DNA from: Sodiomyces alkalinus F11
Taxonomy: Eukaryota > Ascomycota > Sordariomycetes > Glomerellales > Plectosphaerellaceae
Assembly: GCF_003711515.1 (NCBI RefSeq)
Contig: NW_021167084.1
Span: 1,467,932-1,531,931 of the forward strand
Reading direction: 5' to 3'
DNA: 64,000 bases
A program made the position numbers and the translations under genes. Each line of letters opens with the position of its first letter. The stretch's first letter is position 1. The notes beneath the pieces were generated by a model. It had not been told where the DNA came from, did no database searches, and saw nothing but the letters and a program-made list of their open reading frames with translations. Below, piece after piece: positions 58,560-64,000 of the stretch.

Positions 58560-59955
58560 CTAAAACAAGGGTAGCGCCGCTTGAATGGTGCCCGACACTT
58601 CTCCAAACCCGATCAAGGCGCCTTCCTCCCCTGCTCTGCCTCGAATCACCAGCGTATCCCCGTCCTCGATGAACTTGCGCTCCTCCCCTCCCTCCAGCTT
58701 GATAGTTCCCTTTCCTCCCTGGGTCTGCTCCAGCATACTGCCCTCGCTGCCCGGCTCGGCGCCGGAAATGGTGCCGGAACCGAGCAGATCTCCGGTCCTC
58801 AGGTTACAGCCGGTGATGGTGTGGTGAGCGATCATCTGAGGCCACGACCAGAGGAGGTTGCGCGAGTTGGTCTTTGTGAAGGTCGTCTTGTTGCCTTTGG
58901 GAGCTGCGAAAGAGTGTTAGCCAGACAATAAAAGAAGAAGAGAAAAGGAAAAGAAAAAGAAACAGAAAAAAAAAACGAAAAGGAGCGGGGGGAAACAACG
59001 TACTGATGATATCCACCTCCAAATCAATGGACAGCAGATTCTCCCTAGTCTTCTCCTTCAGATAAGGCAACAGCTCGGTTTCATTCTCAATGCCGGCCGT
59101 CTTACACCCCTCCAGGGCATCAGCGAGCACGACCCAGGGACTGATGCTCGTGCCGAGGTTCTTGGCCGTGAAAGGACCCAGTGGGACGTACTCCCACGCC
59201 TGGATATCACGCGCGCTCCAATCGTTCAAGAGGACGTATCCGAAGATGTAGTCCTCGGCCTGGTCGACAGGGATGGGCTTTCCGAGCTCGTTCTCCCGCG
59301 CAACAAACATGCCGAGCTCCAGCTCGATGTCGAGCCTCTTGCAACGCGACAGGGCGGGGATCTTGGGTTCAGCTTTCGGGTCCGGGAGGATCTGGCCCCA
59401 GGGCCGGTGGATCGGGGTGCCGGAGACGACGACGCTGGAGGCGCGGCCGTGGTAGGCCACGGGGAGGTGGGTGTAGTTGGGCTGTAGGGCGTTGGCGGGC
59501 CCGCGGAACAGGACACCCACGTTGTAGGCGTGATGTTTCCCGGCGTAGAAGTCGGTGTAGTCGCCGATGCTCAGCGGGAGGTGGTTCGTCACCTCGGACA
59601 GCGGCAGGAGGGCGGACTGGCGGAGCGAGGTGTTGTCCTTGAGGATGCTAGGGTGAGGGGTGTCGGCGGCGAAGATGGACTGGAGGTAGGCCCTAACTTC
59701 ACGGTGGAAAGGGCGGCCCAGGGAGGCGAAGGCGTTCAGGGTAGTTGAGGAGAAGACGCCGGCGTGGTTCTGGATGGATGGGTTGGCGGAGAAGCCATCG
59801 GCGGTAGCGAAAGCTCGTAGGTCAAGAGCGTGGTCTCCAATGGCCACGGCGGGACGATGGGTAGGGCCGGAGGAGGTTGAGATGATGCCAAAAGGGATGT
59901 TCGCGAGTGAGAAGTGGCTCGAAGGGGAGATGGGTAGCCACGAGCTTTGGGACAT
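58560..59955 (-). CDS. fahA: Fumarylacetoacetase
   Basis: Exons are 59955-59004 and 58903-58560, giving 431 residues. The intron (100 bases) has donor GTACGT, a GCTAAC branch site and acceptor CGCAG; splicing gives DIIT|PKGNKTTFT in frame. By comparison with mouse FAH: metal ligands D135 (in DYTDFYAGKHHA), E211 and E213 (IELELGMF) and D245 (LLNDWSARDIQ), and catalytic base H142. It splits fumarylacetoacetate into fumarate and acetoacetate, ending tyrosine degradation. The gene converges on maiA with 208 bases between stops. Homogentisate dioxygenase, clustered with these two in Aspergillus, is not in this window. Confidence 0.96.
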
Positions 59956-60517
59956 GTTGACAGAGGCTGAGTGATGGGCTACCTTAGTGGCTCAGGCTGT
60001 ATCCTGTGCTCTGTATGGTAGGTTACGAGGTATTGAGGAGATTGAAAATGAATCAGTGAATCACTGTACCGTAACTGCAGGATCTTGGATGATGGTTTGT
60101 TGGAGGATGATTATGTCTGGCAGGTACGAATTAATTCAGCTGTCTAAGATGTTTATTTTCTTCCCCCTTGCTCCTTCCTCTCACGCACATTGAAGTCGGC
60201 ATAAACGACGATGACGGAATTGGGCTGCACAAACCCGTCGCAAGCCGAGCGGAATACGTACGGAGTATGTGTGGTACGGGGTGGTGCGGGGTAGCTTGGA
60301 GGGGCAGTTGCGACGACGTTTTGGTTCAGTCAAGGTGGGGTCACATTTGTGCCCTACGAGCAGGGCCGAAAGTAGGCCGAAAGTAGGCGGAAAATTGTAC
60401 CGCTACGGAGAAACAAAAGGTACCGAGTAGGATTACTAACAGAATGAATACACCAAGCCCTGTCAGTCATAGGTGATACCGCTAGAGAAACTGCCGAAGA
60501 AAAAAAAAAGCCAAGAC
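59956..60517. other. Intergenic: fahA promoter side
   Basis: No gene is seen. It contains TACGGAGTAT (60258-60267) and a GC/GT-rich stretch (60268-60300) that resembles short repeats elsewhere in the window. Confidence 0.5.
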
Positions 60518-60523
60518 AAAAAA
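60518..60523 (-). terminator. RNA polymerase III terminator
   Basis: T6 on the minus strand, seven bases after the 3' end of the tRNA. A second, longer T run follows (60500-60509 read in reverse). Confidence 0.85.
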
Positions 60524-60529
60524 CAAGTT

Positions 60530-60600
60530 AGCAACTGAACGTTTCGATCGTTCGACCTCCGGGTTATGAGCCCGGCGCGCTTCCGCTGCGCCAAGTTGCT
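60530..60600 (-). tRNA. Initiator tRNA-Met (CAT)
   Basis: 71 bases that fold perfectly: acceptor AGCAACT/AGTTGCT (7 pairs), D arm GCGC/GCGC, anticodon arm CCGGG-CTCATAA-CCCGG and T arm GAACG-ATCGAAA-CGTTC. Anticodon is CAT. Initiator features are all there: A1-U72 pair, three G-C pairs next to the anticodon loop, and A54/A60 in the T loop (ATCGAAA) instead of TTC. There is no intron. It is the start-codon tRNA. Its anticodon region equals the primer-binding site of the copia element at 34706-34718. Confidence 0.97.
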
Positions 60601-61737
60601 TTTGTTGCTTGTTGGTTGGAAGGAAGCTGGCTAATTTCCCATAAGTACTCGACCTTGGTGCCTGCCTTGCTGTTATGGAACAATGGACTCGTTCATGCCT
60701 TCCATCTCCTCCTGTGAGTCATTCCTTACCCTTGCCCCATGAACATCACATCACCTCATCCTCGCCAACTAGGTAGGTACCTTACCTAATTTACCATACT
60801 GTAATGAGAGGAAATGTACCTGTGCCCTCAGCTTCAAAGGTAAGTTTTCACTGCGTTGTTTTCAATTCTTATTCCCTTCCATCTCATGTTTCTGAATCCA
60901 GATCTGGACCACTGTTCCCACCCTAACAGACAAATCACAACTCGGATAAATGGACCATGTCCTTGACCCTCTCACTTCTTCATTTCTAGCATGAATCTCG
61001 AATTTCGAATCTCGAATCTCGAATCTCGAATCTCGAATCTCGTCTACCTTAGGCTAGCTTCTCTACCTACGTCGAGCCTCCGCTTTCTGGGGAGCAGAAG
61101 TCTCGTCTTCGAGCCCAGACAGAGCTCACCCAAGCAGCTTAAGAAACCTGCAAGTGTGTCATCCCACGCCAGGTGTCTAACACCAAGAAATGTCGATATG
61201 CCAAGTCCAACCCCCACTACACCTCCAACCCCCACTATCCCAACTCGGGATCCATAACCCCGGCATCGTCAAATTTCTCTTTCGTCTCCCGTCCGCTTCT
61301 TCGATTTGACTGGCCATCCTCGGACTTCCGCCACTCTAAAGTCGAGGTTCCAGCCAGCTAGGTCTATTGCTGTGCTGTGCATATTGGCGAAGAGCGTAGG
61401 TAATAATAACATGACAGCATTTAACTGTTGCCCAAGTCTGCTCGGCATGTTCCTTAAAATCTGTGCCAAGCTGGAAATCAAACGTGGAACTATGGTTGCG
61501 AAAAAGCTTGGGTCTCGGCATTGGGAGGGGTTTGATATCTGAGCGTAAAAGGACGAAGAAAAAAATCTCGCCTCTATTGGATTTTTTCTTTTTTTCTTCT
61601 TTTCTCTTTTTTTTTCTTCAACTCTTCTTCCCGCGTTTGCTTCTATTTATTCTCTCCAAATTATTCTAACAAACAAAAGCTCGAATTATCATTCATAGAA
61701 TTCTGAGGTGCCCGTCACATATTCGCGCCCCGCCACC
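60601..61737. other. Intergenic between tRNA and permease gene
   Basis: No gene is seen. It contains the palindrome-like TAGGTAGGTACCTTACCTAA (60770-60789), a 7-bp tandem repeat (60993-61041) and a T-rich/CT leader at 61579-61640 before the permease ATG. Confidence 0.5.
60993..61041. repeat. 7-bp tandem repeat (GAATCTC)x7
   Basis: Seven head-to-tail copies of GAATCTC; the second has one change (GAATTTC). Confidence 0.95.
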
Positions 61738-63553
61738 ATGCGGGCCGAAAAGTCCTCCACCGAGCCGGCTATCACGGCCGCCCCGGATGCTGCGCCGACG
61801 ACTAACCTTCCCGCCCCCGTCCCTCCAACCACCAGTAATCCTGTTCACCGTGATGAGGCCGACGAAAATGGCCGGTCACCCGTCCGTGCCGGAGGTGACG
61901 AGGCTCTTGCCATGGTCGGCGAGCAGCAGCACGCCTACGACGAAGCCGTCGCCTCACGCGCCGTCCGCAAAATCGACTGGTTCTTCATGCCCGCCATGAT
62001 CTTCGGCTGTGCGTCTTCCCCCTTCTCTGCACGCTCTCTTCTCTTATGCTGCAAGTCGAATATGCATTTGGATATATCAATAGCTAACCCTCTGCTCAGA
62101 CGGCCTGGTCTACTACGACAAGGCCATCCTCGGCTCCGCCGTCCTCTTCGGCATGACGGGCGACCTGGGCCTCGCCGTCGTCACCGACCCCACCACCACC
62201 CCGCCCACCATCGACACCACCCGCCTCTCCTGGGCCACCTCCATCTTCTACTTCGGCATGCTGGCCGGCCTCTACCCCATGACCTACGCTCTGCAGCGCT
62301 ACCGCATCGGCCTGACCCTGGGCGCCATCGTCGTCGTCTGGGCCGCCGTCTGCGCCTCCACCGCCGCCGTCACCGACTACCGCGGCCTCTACGCCCAGCG
62401 CTTCTTCCTCGGTTTCGTCGAGTCCGTCGTCCCCACCGGCTTCATGTGCATCGTCTCCGGCTACTACACCCAGCGCGAGCAGAGCATGCGCCAGAGCTGG
62501 TGGTTCTCCGCCACCGGCCTTTTTACTATTATCGGCGGCGCCCTCAACTACGCCTTCGCCCAGATCGCCGCCGGCGCCCTCAAGCCGTGGCAGTACATCT
62601 ACCTCCTCGCCGGCTGTCTTACTTTCTTGTTCGGCGCTTTCTGTTTCGTCATGCCCGATTCCCCTGTCAGCGCCTGGTTCCTCACCCCGGACGAACGCTT
62701 CGCTGCCGTCGAGCGCCTTCGCTTGGGTCAGACCGGTGTGCGCTGTACCACGTTCAAGTCGTCGCAGCTCAAGGAAGCCATTCTTGATGTCAAAGTCTGG
62801 CTCGTGGCTCTTATGATGGCCTCGGCGTATGTTCAACCTCTCCCTCTCCCTCTCCCCCTCTCCCTCTCCCCCTCTCCCTCTCCCTCCCATAGCTCTCTTC
62901 CATAGCTAACAAGACGTACCAAAAGCTACACAATGAACGGCGCCGTATCCGGCTTCGGCCCCCTCATCGTCTCCACCTTCGGCTGGTCCCCCCTCCACGC
63001 CATCCTCTTCCAGTTCCCCCTCGGCGGCCTCTGCCTCATCGCCATCCTCGTCACCGGCTACCTGGGCACGACCCTCCACAACGCCCGCCTCATCATGCTG
63101 GCCCTCTGCTGCCTCCCCGTCATCGCCGGCTGCGCCCTCATCTGGAAGTCCGAGTGGTACCCGCGCGCCCCCGCCCCCGTGGTCGGCTACAGCATCACCG
63201 GCTTCTTCGGCGCCGTCGTCTCCCTCGTCATCTCCATCGGCATGTCCAACGTCGCCGGCCACACCAAGAAGAGCTTCATGGCCGCCACCATCTTCGTCGC
63301 CTACTGCGTCGGCAACATCGTCGGCCCCTTGCTCGTCAACAGCGAGTCCCGCGACCGCCACTACCCGGAGCTCTGGACCAGCCTGATTATTTGCTACGTT
63401 ATTTGCATTGCCGCCGCCGCCGCCCTGTACTGGGTCCTCTGGCGCGAGAACAAGAGGCGCGACCAGACGCCCGTTGACGAGGAGGAGCGCGCTAAGCTTG
63501 CGTTCATGGACTTGACTGATAAGGAGAATCCTTATTTCCGCTACGTGTTGTGA
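61738..63553 (+). CDS. Dal5-type (anion:cation symporter) MFS permease
   Basis: Exons are 61738-62008, 62100-62826 and 62926-63553, giving 541 residues. The start has an ideal context (GCCACCATG). The first 70-75 residues are hydrophilic and disordered, followed by RKIDWFFMPAMIFG entering helix 1, and KAILGSAVLFGMTGDL. About 12 membrane helices follow, with RFFLGFVESVVPTGFMCIVS near helices 4-5, a central loop with LTPDERFAAVERLR, and NGAVSGFGPLIV after the second intron. These are hallmarks of the allantoate/nicotinate/vitamin permease family (Dal5, Tna1). The C-terminal tail is charged. The substrate cannot be read. Intron 2 is a (CCCTCT)n-like tract with acceptor AAAAG. It has no close partner gene. 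Confidence 0.9.
62836..62889. repeat. (CCCTCT)n-type repeat inside permease intron 2
   Basis: About 50 bases of CCCTCT/CCCCCTCT repeats in the intron 62827-62925, upstream of a GCTAAC branch site. Confidence 0.85.
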
Positions 63554-64000
63554 TATGTCTTTGTCCTTGCAGACCGCTACCTACTTGCTGGGCAAATCAT
63601 TCACCATGAGGGTAATATATAAAACTACCGGCGCCGTGATCTTAAGCGTCACTATACCCAATACCTGGCCTCGCCAATCCCCCATATCCGAATTGGGACT
63701 GTGATGTGCTCCTCGGGTGTTTGGTTTTCTTCCTCTGTGAAGCAAGAGAACAATCTGTAATTCCACTGTTATTGGCTTCGTTGGGACGAGATACTTGTGG
63801 CGGAGAAGTCCAATCTAAGGTCCAAGAACATAATGGTTGCTGGTTTGGCGTCAATAGATGGACGTACATCGCCAGCCATATATCACAACAGCCGCCTACC
63901 TAAGGTAGGTAGCTTACCAGTAAGGCACCTTAATTAGATCCTCCTTGGCAATAGCAAAATTGGCGGACCTTGCGTCGCTATTGACAGAGAAGAACTTGCC
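63554..64000. other. 3' flank of the permease gene
   Basis: No gene is seen. It contains the inverted motif CTACCTAAGGTAGGTAG (63896-63912) near the window end. Confidence 0.55.

Overview
The window is nuclear DNA of a filamentous ascomycete (Pezizomycotina; a Sordariomycete is my best guess, genus unknown). The genes have short introns with GT..AG ends, CTAAC/CTGAC-type branch sites and T-rich tracts. Coding sequence is GC-rich. The proteins are typical of moulds: Ldb19-type arrestin, M28 leucine aminopeptidase, Dal5-type permease, AsaB/CmcJ-like enzyme and the tyrosine-degradation enzymes. The central retrotransposons carry the C-to-T/G-to-A damage of repeat-induced point mutation (RIP).

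Left arm (1-13790): 3' part of a single-pass membrane protein gene; a glutathione S-transferase gene; a truncated sugar-transporter fragment; about 3.8 kb with no recognisable gene; a secreted GH16 glucanase; a convergent AsaB/CmcJ-family gene; and a GYPPQ-repeat protein gene. The next 2 kb are empty of recognisable genes.

Centre (13791-40619): 27 kb of RIP-damaged LTR retrotransposons. Three are nested like Russian dolls, each with matching LTRs and a 5-bp target duplication: element 1 (13791-34384, TSD GGGTC), element 2 inside it (14993-32138, TSD AGAGC) and element 3 inside that (15868-23018, TSD CCTAT). Elements 2 and 3 are Ty3/gypsy chromoviruses. A Ty1/copia element (element 4, 34621-40619) lies 236 bp further on. 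Stops in the reading frames are almost all TAA/TAG where CAA/CAG/TGG is expected, and CA/TG dinucleotides are nearly absent. Element 2 has an extra sense-strand frame after pol; element 3 has an antisense coiled-coil frame after pol. The copia primer-binding site matches the initiator tRNA-Met gene found at 60530-60600.

Right arm (40625-64000): glutamine synthetase, whose first coding exon is just the ATG; about 4.7 kb without a recognisable gene; an Ldb19-type arrestin adaptor with two PPxY motifs; 3.6 kb without a gene; leucine aminopeptidase 1; an F-box-like protein; the convergent pair maleylacetoacetate isomerase and fumarylacetoacetase (the last two steps of phenylalanine/tyrosine breakdown); an initiator tRNA-Met; and a Dal5-type permease. 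Exon coordinates were derived by hand from splice signals and reading frame; no similarity search was run.
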